Source of the DNA: Brevibacterium senegalense
GTDB lineage: Bacteria > Actinomycetota > Actinomycetes > Actinomycetales > Brevibacteriaceae
NCBI RefSeq assembly: GCF_000285835.1
Contig: NZ_HE978600.1
Coordinates: forward strand, 390,542 to 454,541
Direction of reading: 5' to 3'
DNA length: 64,000 nt
Below are positions 26,019 to 37,563 of the stretch, one piece after another. The notes under the pieces are model-generated. The model worked only from the letters and a program-made list of their open reading frames with translations, did no database searches and was not told where the DNA came from. A program made the position numbers and the translations under genes. The stretch's first letter is position 1, and each line of letters opens with the position of its first letter.

Positions 26019-26982
26019 ATGAAGGCACCTGCACGGCTGGGCCTGTACGGGCTGGTGCTGGTGGCCGTGTTCGCCGTGGCCGCGTTCACGGCGAACACGG
26101 TCGTCCCGGAGAGCACGGTGCAGGCCTGGGCGGAAGACACCGAGAGCACCACCCACCAAGGACACGAAGAAGGAGGAGAAGACATGGACAGCACCGGGCA
26201 CGAGGGCCACGACGCCGGGGCCGGGTCGCTCGGCCTGGGCATCGCGCAGGACGGCTACCAGCTCACCGCCGTCACCGCCCCGGACGCCCTCGGCGCCGAC
26301 GGTGAGCTGTCGCTGACGGTCACCGGCCCGGACGGCAAGCCGGTCACCGACTACGAGTTGGAGCACGAGAAAGAGCTGCACCTGATCGTCGTGCGCGCCG
26401 ACGGCACGCATTTCCGTCACATCCACCCCGAACGAGGCGCCGATGGCGCCTGGTCGATCCCGTGGCAGTGGGAGGCGGCCGGCACCTACCGGGTGTTCGC
26501 CGACTTCGTGCCCGCCGAGCACGGCGAGGGCATCACCCTGTCAACTGCGGTGCAGGTGCCCGGCGACTACGACCCGGCCGCGGCCGAACCTGTCGCCGAG
26601 ACCACGGTCGAGGGGTTCGACGTCACGGTCGAGGGTGATCTGGTCGCCGGTTCCGCGTCGGAGCTGACGATGACCGTCACCCGTGACGGGGAGCCGGTCA
26701 CCGCGCTGGAGCCGTACCTGGGGGCGTTCGGGCACCTGGTCGCGCTGCGCGACGGCGACCTGGCCTACTTGCACGTCCATCCCCACGGGGATGCACCGAA
26801 GGCCGGTGAGACCTCCGGGCCGGAGATCGTGTTCGAGGCGACCGCTCCCACGCCCGGCCGGTACCTGCTTTACCTCGACTTCCAGGTTGACGGGCAGGTG
26901 CACACCGCGCCGCTGGTCATCGACACGACTACCGGTGGGGCCGAGGGCGAGCACGGCGGCGGGCATGAGGAAGGAGGAGACC

Positions 26983-26999
<17 letters not shown>
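26019..26999 (+). CDS. membrane-anchored His-rich copper-island protein
   Basis: A 326-residue protein with one N-terminal transmembrane/signal segment ([21 protein letters not shown]). A His/Met/acid-rich stretch ([20 protein letters not shown]) follows, then two beta-rich domains carrying paired-histidine motifs (THFRHIHPE and YLHVHPHGD), and a His-rich end ([15 protein letters not shown]). The layout suggests an extracytoplasmic copper binder. It begins one base after the copZ stop and overlaps the start of copA by 17 bases. The function is inferred from composition and position; no enzyme motif is visible. Confidence 0.7.
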
Positions 27000-29313
<2,314 letters not shown>

Positions 29314-29349
29314 CCCATCCGTCATCGACACAACACGAAAGGAAACACG

Positions 29350-29619
29350 ATGACTGCATACGAGAACCTGAACCTGACCGACACCTCCTCCAGCGGTGGG
29401 AGCTGCTGCGGCCACACGCCGAGCGCCGAAGCGATCGCACAGACCCCCGCCGAGGAGATGACCGAATGCCGGGTGATGGCCGGCACCCCGGTCGTCAAGG
29501 CGCAGGCGGAGGAAGCCGGCCTCTACCGCGACTACCAGGGCCAGCGGTACTGGTTCTGCTGCGCCGCCTGCGGCCCGCTGTTCGACGCCGACCCCGACCG
29601 CTACGCCAACGCCGCCTGA
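29350..29619 (+). CDS. YHS-domain metal-binding protein
   Basis: An 89-residue protein with a Cys-rich N-terminal part (GGSCCGHTPS) and a YHS/TRASH-like domain (CRVMAGTPVVKAQAEEAGLYRD, then YWFCCAACGPLFDADPDRYA) whose cysteines form a metal site. YHS domains often sit with or inside copper ATPases. The start at 29350 follows copA by 36 bases with GAAAGGAAA upstream. Confidence 0.85.
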   Translation: MTAYENLNLTDTSSSGGSCCGHTPSAEAIAQTPAEEMTECRVMAGTPVVKAQAEEAGLYRDYQGQRYWFCCAACGPLFDADPDRYANAA

Positions 29620-29638
29620 CAGGCGACCAGAACGACCC

Positions 29639-29677
29639 GGGTTCCGTGCCTCCCGCCTTCGGTGGGAGGCGCGGAAC
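29639..29677 (+). terminator. long stem-loop inside the copper operon
   Basis: GGTTCCGTGCCTCCC pairs with GGGAGGCGCGGAACC around a CC-TTCG-GT loop, giving a stem of about 17 bp with one T-G wobble. There is no T tract. It may reduce read-through or act as a processing/stabilizing site between the copA-YHS and ydhK-copB segments. Confidence 0.55.
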
Positions 29678-29704
29678 CACCGAATCCGGTGAAAGAGCTT
29701 TCGG

Positions 29705-30277
29705 ATGAATACGCGCATGACCACCCTTATTGCCGCAGGCATTCTCGGCAGCAGCCTCACTCTGGCCGGCTGCTCCGCCGCAGACGGCCCCGCGGAACCG
29801 TCGGCGTCACAGAGCGAGGACGCACACGGCGGCCACGACGGTATGGATCATCCCGCCGACGGCGGCCCGGTGCCCGAGGGCATGACCGAAGCGGTCGACC
29901 CCGAGTACCCCGTGGGCACCGAGGTCACTCTGACCGCCGACCACATGGAGGGCATGGACGGCGCCACCGCCACTATCGTCGGCGCCTACGACACCTACAC
30001 CTACGCGATCGACTACATCCCGGTCGGCGGCGGTGAACCCGTGACTGACCACAAGTGGGTCGTCCAGGAAGAACTCCAGGATCCCGGCGAGGAGCGCCTG
30101 GCCGATGGTACCGAGGTCACCGTCACCGCCGATCACATGGACGGTGTGGACGGTGCGAGGGCCACGATCGCGTCCTCGACCGACGAAACCGTCTACGTCG
30201 TCGACTACGAAGCTGGCGGCATGGAGATGACGAACCACAAATGGGTCGTCGAAAGCGAGATGCAGCCCGCCTCCTGA
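29705..30277 (+). CDS. YdhK-like (DUF1541) lipoprotein
   Basis: A 190-residue lipoprotein (lipobox LTLAGCSAA) with an acidic/His linker, then two DUF1541 repeats. The repeats start GTEVTLTADHMEGMDGA and GTEVTVTADHMDGVDGA, and end DHKWVVQEEL and NHKWVVESEM. YdhK-like lipoproteins recur in copper and silver resistance clusters; the repeated HMxGM motif is a plausible soft-metal site. It precedes copB by 45 bases. Confidence 0.82.
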   Translation: MNTRMTTLIAAGILGSSLTLAGCSAADGPAEPSASQSEDAHGGHDGMDHPADGGPVPEGMTEAVDPEYPVGTEVTLTADHMEGMDGATATIVGAYDTYTYAIDYIPVGGGEPVTDHKWVVQEELQDPGEERLADGTEVTVTADHMDGVDGARATIASSTDETVYVVDYEAGGMEMTNHKWVVESEMQPAS

Positions 30278-30322
30278 TCACGCAGGAGCGTCCGGGCTGG
30301 AGAGAGAAGGAATGGACCGACC

Positions 30323-32511
30323 ATGAGCGAGAAACACGCCCACCACGGCACCGAGGTCGATGAACACGCCGGCCATCACAGCCACGCGCCCCACACCGAG
30401 CACAGCGCTTACGAGGGACACGGCGCCCATACTGAGCATGGCGACCACGAGACTGATGCTGGTCACGACCATGCCGGGCATACGGGCCACGGCGGGCATG
30501 GAGGCCACTCTGGGCACGAGGGGCACGGTGATCACGTCGGTCAGTTCCGCCGGCTCTTCTGGATCATGCTTGTTCTCGCGGTCCCGGTCGTTGGGTTCAA
30601 CGACATGTTCGCCCACCTCCTCGGCTACCACCTGCCCGACGCGGGGTGGGTTTGGTGGGTCTCGCCGATCCTCGGCACCGTCATCTACTTCTGGGGCGGC
30701 TGGCCCTTCCTCACCGGTGGGCTGAGCGAGATCCGCTCCCGCAAGCCCGGCATGATGCTCCTGATCGCCCTGGCGATCACGGTCGCGTTCCTCGCTTCCT
30801 GGGGCGCGAGCCTGCACATCCTGCACCATGAGCTGAACTTCTGGTGGGAACTGGCGCTGCTGGTGGTCATCATGCTGCTGGGGCACTGGATCGAGATGCG
30901 CTCGCTGGCTCAGACCACCTCCGCCCTGGATTCCCTCGCAGCACTCCTGCCCGACGAGGCGGAGCGGGTCGATGGCGACGAGGTTGTGAAGGTCGCACCG
31001 GCGGAACTGCGTGTCGGCGATGTGGTCATCGTGCGACCCGGAGCGTCCGTACCGGCCGACGGCAAGATCGTCGACGGCAGCGCCAGCATGGACGAGTCGA
31101 TGGTCACCGGCGAGTCCAAGACGGTGCGCCGCGAGGCCGGCGAGAACGTCGTCGCCGGCACCGTGGCGACCGACTCCGGTCTGCGCGTCGAGGTCACCGC
31201 CACTGGTGATGACACTGCCCTGGCCGGAATCCAGAAGCTCGTCACCGATGCTCAGGCCTCCTCCTCCCGCGCCCAGCGCATCGCCGACACCGCGGCGGCC
31301 TGGCTGTTCTGGTTCGCCCTGGGAGCCGCGGTGATCACCGCGCTCGCATGGACGCTGCTGGGAATGCCCGACGCCGCGGTGGTGCGCACCATCACCGTAC
31401 TGGTCATCGCCTGCCCACACGCCCTGGGCCTCGCGATCCCGCTGGTCGTCTCGATCGCGACCGAGCGCGCCGCCCGAGGCGGGGTACTCATCAAGGACCG
31501 GCTCGCACTCGAGTCCATGCGCACCGTCGACGCCGTGCTGTTCGATAAAACCGGCACCCTCACCAAGGGAGAACCCACCGTCACCGCGATCGATCCCATC
31601 GAAGGACGTGACGAAGACGACGTGCTCGCCCTGGCTGCTGCGGCCGAAGCCGACAGCGAACACCCGCTGGCCCGCGCCATCACCGGAGCCGCCAGATCCA
31701 AAAAATCCAGGTGCCGAAAGCCTCGGACTTCTCCTCGTCCCCGGCCGTGGGAGTCAAGGCCACCGTCGATGGCGCCGTCATTGAGGTCGGGGGCCCCTAC
31801 CTGCTCGACCAGCAGAACCGAGATGAGCTGCCGGTGGCCGACCAGTGGCGGGAGGAGGGTGCGATCATCCTCCACGTCCTCGCCGACGGCGACGTGATCG
31901 GCGCGCTGCGGCTCGCCGATGAGATCCGTCCCGAGTCCCGCGACGCCGTCGACGCCCTACACTCCGCCGGTGCTCAGGTCGTAATGATCACCGGCGACGC
32001 GCAGGCCGTCGCCGACACCGTAGCCAAGGATCTCGGCATTGATCGGGTCTTCGCGGGCGTGCGCCCCGAGGACAAGGCCGCGAAAGTCAAGGAACTCCAA
32101 GACGAGGGCCGCAAGGTCGCGATGGTCGGCGACGGCGTGAACGATGCCCCCGCATTGGCCCAGGCCGACGTCGGCATCGCCATCGGCGCAGGCACCGACG
32201 TCGCCATCGGTTCCGCAGGCGTCATCCTCGCCTCCTCCGATCCGCGCTCAGTGCTCTCGGTGTTCGAACTCTCCCGCGCCAGCTACCGGAAGATGAAGCA
32301 AAACCTGTGGTGGGCCGCAGGGTACAACCTGATCTCCGTGCCGCTCGCGGCGGGCATTCTCGCGCCCATCGGGTTCGTGCTGCCGATGAGCATCGGCGCG
32401 ATCCTGATGTCGGCTTCGACCGTCGTCGTCGCACTCAACGCGCAGTTGCTCCGGCGCCTGAACCTCGATCCCGCGGCCAGCGCGCGGCGGCTACTCAACC
32501 GCTCCGAGTGA
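30323..32511 (+). pseudogene. copB: CopB-type copper P-type ATPase with a frameshift
   Basis: A His-rich N-terminus (about 75 residues with some 25 His) precedes a P1B-3-type pump. The transport motif is CPH at 364-366, and DKTGT begins at Asp408. After a frame change come TGDAQAVADTVAKDLG and [10 protein letters not shown], with the last two helices. The first frame is lost at a run of six A at 31700-31705: one more A would restore SKKIQVPKASDF and one continuous protein of about 729 residues. The break lies in the nucleotide-binding domain. It may be a real inactivating deletion, a sequencing error in a homopolymer, or a site of transcriptional slippage. Confidence 0.85.
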
Positions 32512-32547
32512 TCCGGACTGTCCCTATCGTCCATCAGGAGACCGATG

Positions 32548-32880
32548 ATGAGCACCCTGTCCCTTCCCTCCGGTCACGCTTCCGAGAGCGCGGCCGACCG
32601 CGGCTACATCAGCGACAAGGCCCGCTACCTCGCTCGCCTCAGGCGCATCGAGGGACAAGCCCGCGGCATCCACCGCATGATCGATGAGGACGCCTACTGC
32701 ATCGACATCCTCACCCAAGTAAGTGCGATCACCTCCGCGCTAGAGAACGTCGCGATCGGTCTCCTCGATGACCATCTCAGGCACTGCGTCACCGGCGCCA
32801 TCCGGAACGGTGAGACCGCAGCCGATCACAAGATCGATGAGGCATCCCAAGCCATCGCCCGACTGATCAAGTCCACCTGA
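32548..32880 (+). CDS. csoR: CsoR-family copper-sensing repressor
   Basis: A 110-residue all-helical repressor. The Cu(I) ligand set is present: Cys in EDAYCIDILTQ, then His and Cys in DDHLRHCVTG. The family's basic helix (YLARLRRIEGQARGIHRMI) is also present. CsoR releases DNA when copper binds. The two operators at 20777-20793 and 25747-25766 are likely targets. AGGAG lies seven bases before the ATG at 32548; an ATG one codon earlier is also possible. Confidence 0.93.
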   Translation: MSTLSLPSGHASESAADRGYISDKARYLARLRRIEGQARGIHRMIDEDAYCIDILTQVSAITSALENVAIGLLDDHLRHCVTGAIRNGETAADHKIDEASQAIARLIKST

Positions 32881-32893
32881 AGGAAGGAAACCG

Positions 32894-33028
32894 ATGCGAC
32901 TCCTCACCCGCATGACCTCAGCCATAGCCCGATCCTTCGAGGCCGAGCTCACCGTGCGCCGATGCTGCCAGGCTGTCCGTTGGGCACTCACCATCCGATC
33001 CGCCGGCAGTCAGCAAGAGTCGCCGTGA
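32894..33028 (+). CDS. small basic protein downstream of csoR
   Basis: 44 residues, MRLLTRMTSAIARSFEAELT, then VRRCCQAVRWALTIRSAG and a short tail. AAGGAAA lies just before the ATG at 32894, 13 bases after the csoR stop. It is amphipathic and basic with an adjacent Cys pair. Not recognized; expression as the last gene of the copper operon is plausible. Confidence 0.45.
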   Translation: MRLLTRMTSAIARSFEAELTVRRCCQAVRWALTIRSAGSQQESP

Positions 33029-33090
33029 GGCGCCTCTCGAACGATCCGCATCCAGCTGCGGTCGATCCCTGAGTCAGACAGCAGCAATGA

Positions 33091-34002
33091 GTGACCGCAC
33101 GACTCTCCCCGCCCTTGTCTGCCCGCACCCGCACCGTTCATCGCCCCATCGGGCCTGCCTCATATGACTGCGTGCAACTCGTCGTCGTGCGCGATGGCAC
33201 GGCGATCGTGTTCTCCGAGTTCGGTGAGCAGCCGGTCAGCTTCGGCGACGCGATCCTCCTCGGACCCAACGTGCTCTGCGGGACCGAACCGGAGGGGCAG
33301 CTGACTGTCACGACGATCTACATCGACACCGATCTCGCTCTGGATCAGTTCTTCTGGCAATACTCCACGATCCTGCACGATCGACTGGACGCGCAGGGCT
33401 TCGCCAAGAAGGTCTACTCCGAACCAGCCCAAGTGCTGCATCTGGGCCGGGATCGGGCGGGCCTGATGCTGCCGTGGCTCGATGAGATGGTCGCACTCAG
33501 TGCCGAGGGGCATTTCCATGAACGCTTCCCCCGGTTACAGTCGCTCTGGTTCGCCGTCGTGGACGTCATCGCCCCGCATGTCCGCGTCTCCCCGATGCGG
33601 CTGACCAGATTCCAGCGCGCTCGCTCCCGCCCGGTCTCTTCCCATGAGCGAGCGCTGGGACCGTTACGCCGCGAAGCGATGCTCGTGCGCGATGCGCTCC
33701 ATCGTGATGTCGCCTCCCCGTGGACATTGACAGAGCTGGCTGAGCTGGCGCAGCTCTCCCCGAAGCAGCTCGCCCGCGTGTTCACCGCTGCGTTCGGTAA
33801 GACCCCGACCGCCTATCTGACGATGCTGCGAGTGCAGGAGATGGCGCGACTCCTACGGGAGACGAACATCACCGTCGCGGCGGCTGGGCAGCGGGTCGGC
33901 TGGCGCAGCCGATCACGCGCGATCGAGGCGTTCACCGCGCATACCGGGGTCACCCCGAACCGGTACCGAGACATGCGGCCGGTCGTCGCCGACGTGCCCT
34001 GA
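33091..34002 (+). CDS. AraC-family transcriptional regulator
   Basis: A 303-residue protein with an N-terminal cupin-like sensing domain (FGDAILLGPNVLCGTEPEG) and a C-terminal AraC double HTH (WTLTELAELAQLSPKQLARVFTAAFGKTPTAYLTMLRVQEMARLL onwards). It begins with GTG at 33091. It stands alone at the front of the transfer module and ends before a pair of stem-loops, so it is a candidate controller of transfer genes. No operator can be assigned. Confidence 0.8.
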   Translation: MTARLSPPLSARTRTVHRPIGPASYDCVQLVVVRDGTAIVFSEFGEQPVSFGDAILLGPNVLCGTEPEGQLTVTTIYIDTDLALDQFFWQYSTILHDRLDAQGFAKKVYSEPAQVLHLGRDRAGLMLPWLDEMVALSAEGHFHERFPRLQSLWFAVVDVIAPHVRVSPMRLTRFQRARSRPVSSHERALGPLRREAMLVRDALHRDVASPWTLTELAELAQLSPKQLARVFTAAFGKTPTAYLTMLRVQEMARLLRETNITVAAAGQRVGWRSRSRAIEAFTAHTGVTPNRYRDMRPVVADVP

Positions 34003-34256
34003 CTTCCGAGGTTCCCGGTTTCGAGAACGGGACAGTTCGACCGGGAAAATCCCGGTCAGGGCGGCTTCTCCTTCTCCCCGGCGCGGCCCGTGGGTAAGCC
34101 GGTATGTCCTACGTCAGGTGCCTCCGCGTTCCTGACGGCCAACCTACCGACTTCGCTGTTCGCTGACCGTCTGACTCGCCGGAAGCTCCTGGCTCACCTC
34201 GCTGGTGCAAGGCCAGCAGCCCCTCGTGCGGCTGGCCGCTCGGGAGGAGGCCGACG
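34003..34256. other. gap with tandem stem-loops before the ArdC-like gene
   Basis: Two stem-loops follow the araC stop: TCCCG-N11-CGGGA at about 34012-34032, and a perfect GACCGGGA-AAA-TCCCGGTC at 34039-34057. No T tract follows. The rest contains partly repeated GCTCACCTCGCTGGTG-like text at about 34193-34208, a weak relative of the ICE upstream element. The ArdC-like promoter should be here. Confidence 0.45.
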
Positions 34257-35345
34257 ATGGCGACGAGGCAAGAGGAGGCCCGCCAGGCGCGGGAGGCGAA
34301 GCTCGACGAGTTCCACGACAAGCTCACCGGTGCGGTCGAGCGGCTCGTCACCGGGGATGACTGGGCCGATGCGCTCCGGTTCGCCGCGAAGTTCAGGTCA
34401 CGGAGCTTCAACAATGTGCTGCTGATCTGGACGGCTCATATGGAGGCGTTCGAACAGGGCCGAGTGCCTGAACCTTTCCCCACCCTGGTCGCCGGATACA
34501 AGCAGTGGCAGCAACTCGGCCGACAGGTCGAGAAAGGCCAGGCTGGGTATCAGATTCTCGCACCAGTGACGGGCAGATTCGCCTCCGCGAACCTCGCCGA
34601 CGCAATGTCGTGGCGGCGGCTGAACCGAGGTGAGAAGCCGAAGCCGGGAGAAACAGTGCGCACCCGGATGGTCGGAGTGCGACCGGCCTACGTCTGGGAT
34701 GTCTCCCAGACCAGCGGTGAACCGATCCCCGCACGACCCGAGCCTCAGCTGCTCAAAGGCGAAGCCCCGGCAGGGCTCCGTGACGGCCTGGCCGATCAGG
34801 TGCGAGCGGAGGGGTTCGAGCTGCTGTGGGTGCCGCACGAGGGCATGATCGGCGGCGCGAACGGGCGCACGAACTTCACCGAGAACTGGGTCGCGGTGCG
34901 CACGAACATGGACGACGCCGCGCAGGTGAAGACCCTCGCCCACGAGCTCGCCCATGTCCTGATGCACGGCCCTGATCAGCAGGAGGCCCGGCAGCATCGC
35001 GGGATCGGGGAGGTCGAGGCCGATAGCGTCGCGCTGATGATCGGCGCCGCTCACGGGATGGACACCAGCGAGTACACGATCCCGTACGTCGCGGGCTGGG
35101 CGGCGGCCGTGGATGGGAAGAACCCGGTCGAGGTGGTGCAGGCCGCCGGGGAGCGGATACGGAAGACCGCTCTCGATGTGCTCGACCGGCTCGACACGGA
35201 GCAGGTGAGCAATGGCATCCCGCCCGGCCTCACCCGAGACGCACCCCAGCAGCAGGCGCAGCGCGAGCGCCCCCGCATCGCGTCACGAACACGCGAGCCC
35301 GAGGAGCCTCAGCCTGAGCTCGCGACACCAGAGCGGGGGCTGTGA
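34257..35345 (+). CDS. ArdC-like antirestriction protein, ssDNA-binding plus zinc peptidase domain
   Basis: A 362-residue protein. Residues about 15-150 form the ArdC-type ssDNA-binding domain (FNNVLLIWTAHMEAFEQG, YKQWQQLGRQVEKGQAGY). Residues about 190-290 form a gluzincin-type peptidase domain with HELAH (TLAHELAHVLMHG) and a downstream Glu (EVEADSVALM). ArdC proteins protect entering single-stranded plasmid DNA from restriction. GGAGGAGG is upstream of the ATG at 34257. Its stop overlaps the next gene start, so it heads the operon to 37463. Confidence 0.85.
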   Translation: MATRQEEARQAREAKLDEFHDKLTGAVERLVTGDDWADALRFAAKFRSRSFNNVLLIWTAHMEAFEQGRVPEPFPTLVAGYKQWQQLGRQVEKGQAGYQILAPVTGRFASANLADAMSWRRLNRGEKPKPGETVRTRMVGVRPAYVWDVSQTSGEPIPARPEPQLLKGEAPAGLRDGLADQVRAEGFELLWVPHEGMIGGANGRTNFTENWVAVRTNMDDAAQVKTLAHELAHVLMHGPDQQEARQHRGIGEVEADSVALMIGAAHGMDTSEYTIPYVAGWAAAVDGKNPVEVVQAAGERIRKTALDVLDRLDTEQVSNGIPPGLTRDAPQQQAQRERPRIASRTREPEEPQPELATPERGL

Positions 35346-36268
35346 TGGCTGCCCGTGACCTGTCGGCGATCTTCCTCAACGCCACCGAGCAGCCACTCCC
35401 GCACGCGGCCCGTGAGCTTGCGGTCGCTGGGGTGCCGGTGTTCCCGGTCGCGCCGCGCGACAAGGTGCCGCTGATCCGCCACGGCCGGGGCTTCCGGGAT
35501 GCGACGACGAACCTGCGCCAGGTGGAGGCGTGGTGGCGTAGTTCGCCACACGCGAACATCGGGATACCCACCGGCCGAGTCTCGGGCCTGTCGGTGGTGG
35601 ATGTGGACGTGCACGGCACGAACGGCTACGACGCCCTGAACCGCGCAGACCGCGCCGGGCTCGTGAGCGGGTGGGAGTTTCTGGTGCGCTCGCCCACGGG
35701 CGGCCTGCACCTCTACTACCCAGCCGCCGACGAGATGGAGCAGCGGTCGTGGCAGGTCGGGGATGCGGGGATCGACTTCCGCGGCGACGGCGGCTACATC
35801 GTCGCCCCACCCTCGCTGCGGGTGATCGACGGCGAGACCGTGCCGTACCGGATCACCGAGCTCGGCACCGACCCCGCACACCCGCTGGACGCGGGCCGGC
35901 TACGGCGTTTTCTCGAACCGCCCCGCCCACCGCGCCGATTCCCACCCCGGATGCGCGGGCAGGGGCGGACCGATCCGCAGAAGCTCGCGAACTGGCTGGG
36001 CGGAGAGCGCACCGACCGGAACCGGAAGCTGTTCTGGGCCTCCTGCGTCCTCGCCGAGGAAGGCGTGCCGTATCGAGATGCGCTGGACGCGATGCTCACG
36101 GTCGAGCAGCCCGATTTCGGGCAGCGGGAGATCATCCGCACCGTCACCTCCGGCTACAAACGCATCCACGGCACCCCAACACCGGCCAGTCGGACGAGGG
36201 TGTCCCGCCCCGGCCCGGCGCGCGACACGGCCCCGGAGCAGCGGCTGACGCCGGCGAGGGGGCTGTGA
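35345..36268 (+). CDS. bifunctional DNA primase/polymerase-type protein
   Basis: A 307-residue prim-pol domain protein (AEP superfamily). It has the N-terminal VPVFPVAPRDKVPL segment, the catalytic acidic motif VVDVDVHG, the His-containing LHLYYPA and the GDGGYIVAPPS motif. Such proteins make primers or short DNA for the transferred strand of mobile elements. The C-terminus lacks a helicase domain, so this is the compact form. The ATG overlaps the previous stop (TGATG). Confidence 0.85.
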   Translation: MAARDLSAIFLNATEQPLPHAARELAVAGVPVFPVAPRDKVPLIRHGRGFRDATTNLRQVEAWWRSSPHANIGIPTGRVSGLSVVDVDVHGTNGYDALNRADRAGLVSGWEFLVRSPTGGLHLYYPAADEMEQRSWQVGDAGIDFRGDGGYIVAPPSLRVIDGETVPYRITELGTDPAHPLDAGRLRRFLEPPRPPRRFPPRMRGQGRTDPQKLANWLGGERTDRNRKLFWASCVLAEEGVPYRDALDAMLTVEQPDFGQREIIRTVTSGYKRIHGTPTPASRTRVSRPGPARDTAPEQRLTPARGL

Positions 36269-37056
36269 TGAATCGGCGGCGCGGGTGGGCGGTGGTCACG
36301 GCCGCGTCGGGAACCGTGCTCATCGGGGCAGGCGCGTTCTGGCTGTCGTTCACGGCGCTGGCCGACCTCGCCGTGCGTTCCGGGATCGGGGCTGGGCAGG
36401 CGTGGATCTGGCCGCTGCTGGTCGATGGGCTGATCGTGGTCGCCACCGTTGCCGTGGTCGCTCTCGATGGGCACCGGGCGGCCTGGTATCCGTGGGCGCT
36501 GCTCATCGGCGGCGCACTTGTCTCGGTGATCGCGAACGCCGCTCACGCCCTGGTCACCGCCGAGGCGTCCGTGCCGGGCCTGCTCGCCGCGACCGTCGCC
36601 GCCGTCCCACCCCTGGTGCTGCTCGCCTCCACCCACCTGACCGTCGTGCTCATCCGCTCCACCCGCACCACGACCACACCGCCGCAGACGGAGGCACCTC
36701 CGCCGGCTCTGCCTGCGGCCGGCACCCCACCCGAGAACCCGACCCCGAGCCCGGCGCCGGAGCCCGACGGTCCCTTACCGCAGCACGAGGACGAGGACGA
36801 AGTAGAGCCGTCCGCGCCTGCGACACGCGAGTCTCACGAGTCGGCTCCGCCGGGGGCTGGTGCTGGTCGGCGGGAGCGGGCGGCGCGGCTGCGGGAGGCG
36901 GGCTGGTCGAACAAGCAGATCGCCCGCGAACTCGATGTGCACCCCTCGACCGTGGGCCGCTGGTTTCCCCGACGGCCCCAGGCCGAGGGGTCTGAGTCGT
37001 CCGGCCCGCAGGAGGCCGGCACCCCACCTGAACATTCCGAGGAGGAACCGTCATGA
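36268..37056 (+). CDS. DUF2637 membrane protein with C-terminal HTH
   Basis: A 262-residue protein with four hydrophobic helices in residues 5-130 (VVTAASGTVLIGAGAFWLSF, WIWPLLVDGLIVVATVAVVAL and two more) in the DUF2637 pattern. A proline-rich acidic linker and a helix-turn-helix (AARLREAGWSNKQIARELDVHPSTVGRWF) follow. DUF2637 proteins accompany actinobacterial conjugation genes and resemble Spd spread proteins. The HTH on a membrane protein could tether the element DNA or act in regulation. It overlaps its neighbours by one and four bases. Confidence 0.8.
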   Translation: MNRRRGWAVVTAASGTVLIGAGAFWLSFTALADLAVRSGIGAGQAWIWPLLVDGLIVVATVAVVALDGHRAAWYPWALLIGGALVSVIANAAHALVTAEASVPGLLAATVAAVPPLVLLASTHLTVVLIRSTRTTTTPPQTEAPPPALPAAGTPPENPTPSPAPEPDGPLPQHEDEDEVEPSAPATRESHESAPPGAGAGRRERAARLREAGWSNKQIARELDVHPSTVGRWFPRRPQAEGSESSGPQEAGTPPEHSEEEPS

Positions 37057-37463
37057 ACACCGAACAGTACCCGCACGACCAGCAGTCGCCCGAGCAGCCG
37101 CCGCCATCCGAGGCGGCAGGGCCGGAGCGGCCTGATCCGTCGGCGGGGATGGCGCCCGAGGCGATCCAGGCCGCCGACGTCGACCGCGAGAAGCAAAGCG
37201 CGGAGGGCGTGGACGTGGAGAGGCCGACGCGCGGGGTGGACTGGGTGCGCGCCTCCGATCTGATCGCCCGTGGCAGCGGCTCTCTGTCGCGGCGCGGCAT
37301 CGACCTGGACTCCAAGCTGGCTCGTGGGACCCGGCACGGCGTTGCGGTCAGCGCCAAGTATGTCGGTCGGCAGATCGCCACGGGCGCGAGGCGGCTGCCG
37401 CCGGTCTCGGCGTTCGGCCGCGAGGAGCCCGCACCCGAGTCGCCGGGTCTGGGCAGGAAGTGA
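37053..37463 (+). CDS. hypothetical ICE protein
   Basis: 136 residues. The first 60 are proline/glutamate-rich and probably disordered; the rest is a short basic helical part (GVDWVRASDLIARGSGSLSRRGIDLDSKLARG). No known domain is recognized. It overlaps the DUF2637 gene by four bases (ATGA) and ends the operon that starts with the ArdC-like gene. Confidence 0.6.
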   Translation: MNTEQYPHDQQSPEQPPPSEAAGPERPDPSAGMAPEAIQAADVDREKQSAEGVDVERPTRGVDWVRASDLIARGSGSLSRRGIDLDSKLARGTRHGVAVSAKYVGRQIATGARRLPPVSAFGREEPAPESPGLGRK

Positions 37464-37532
37464 CCCCGGGGTGAGCCGTCATGTCTACGATCCGACGTTC
37501 TTTCCCTGACCACCCCGCTACTCGTGGGAGCC

Positions 37533-37553
37533 GGTGTGCACCTGCCTGGCAGG
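37533..37553 (+). repeat. ICE upstream element, copy 4
   Basis: GGTGTGCACCTGCCTGGCAGG, ending 10 bases before the ATG at 37564. It overlaps the AGGAGG ribosome-binding site region. Confidence 0.6.
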
Positions 37554-37563
37554 AGGTGCCGAG

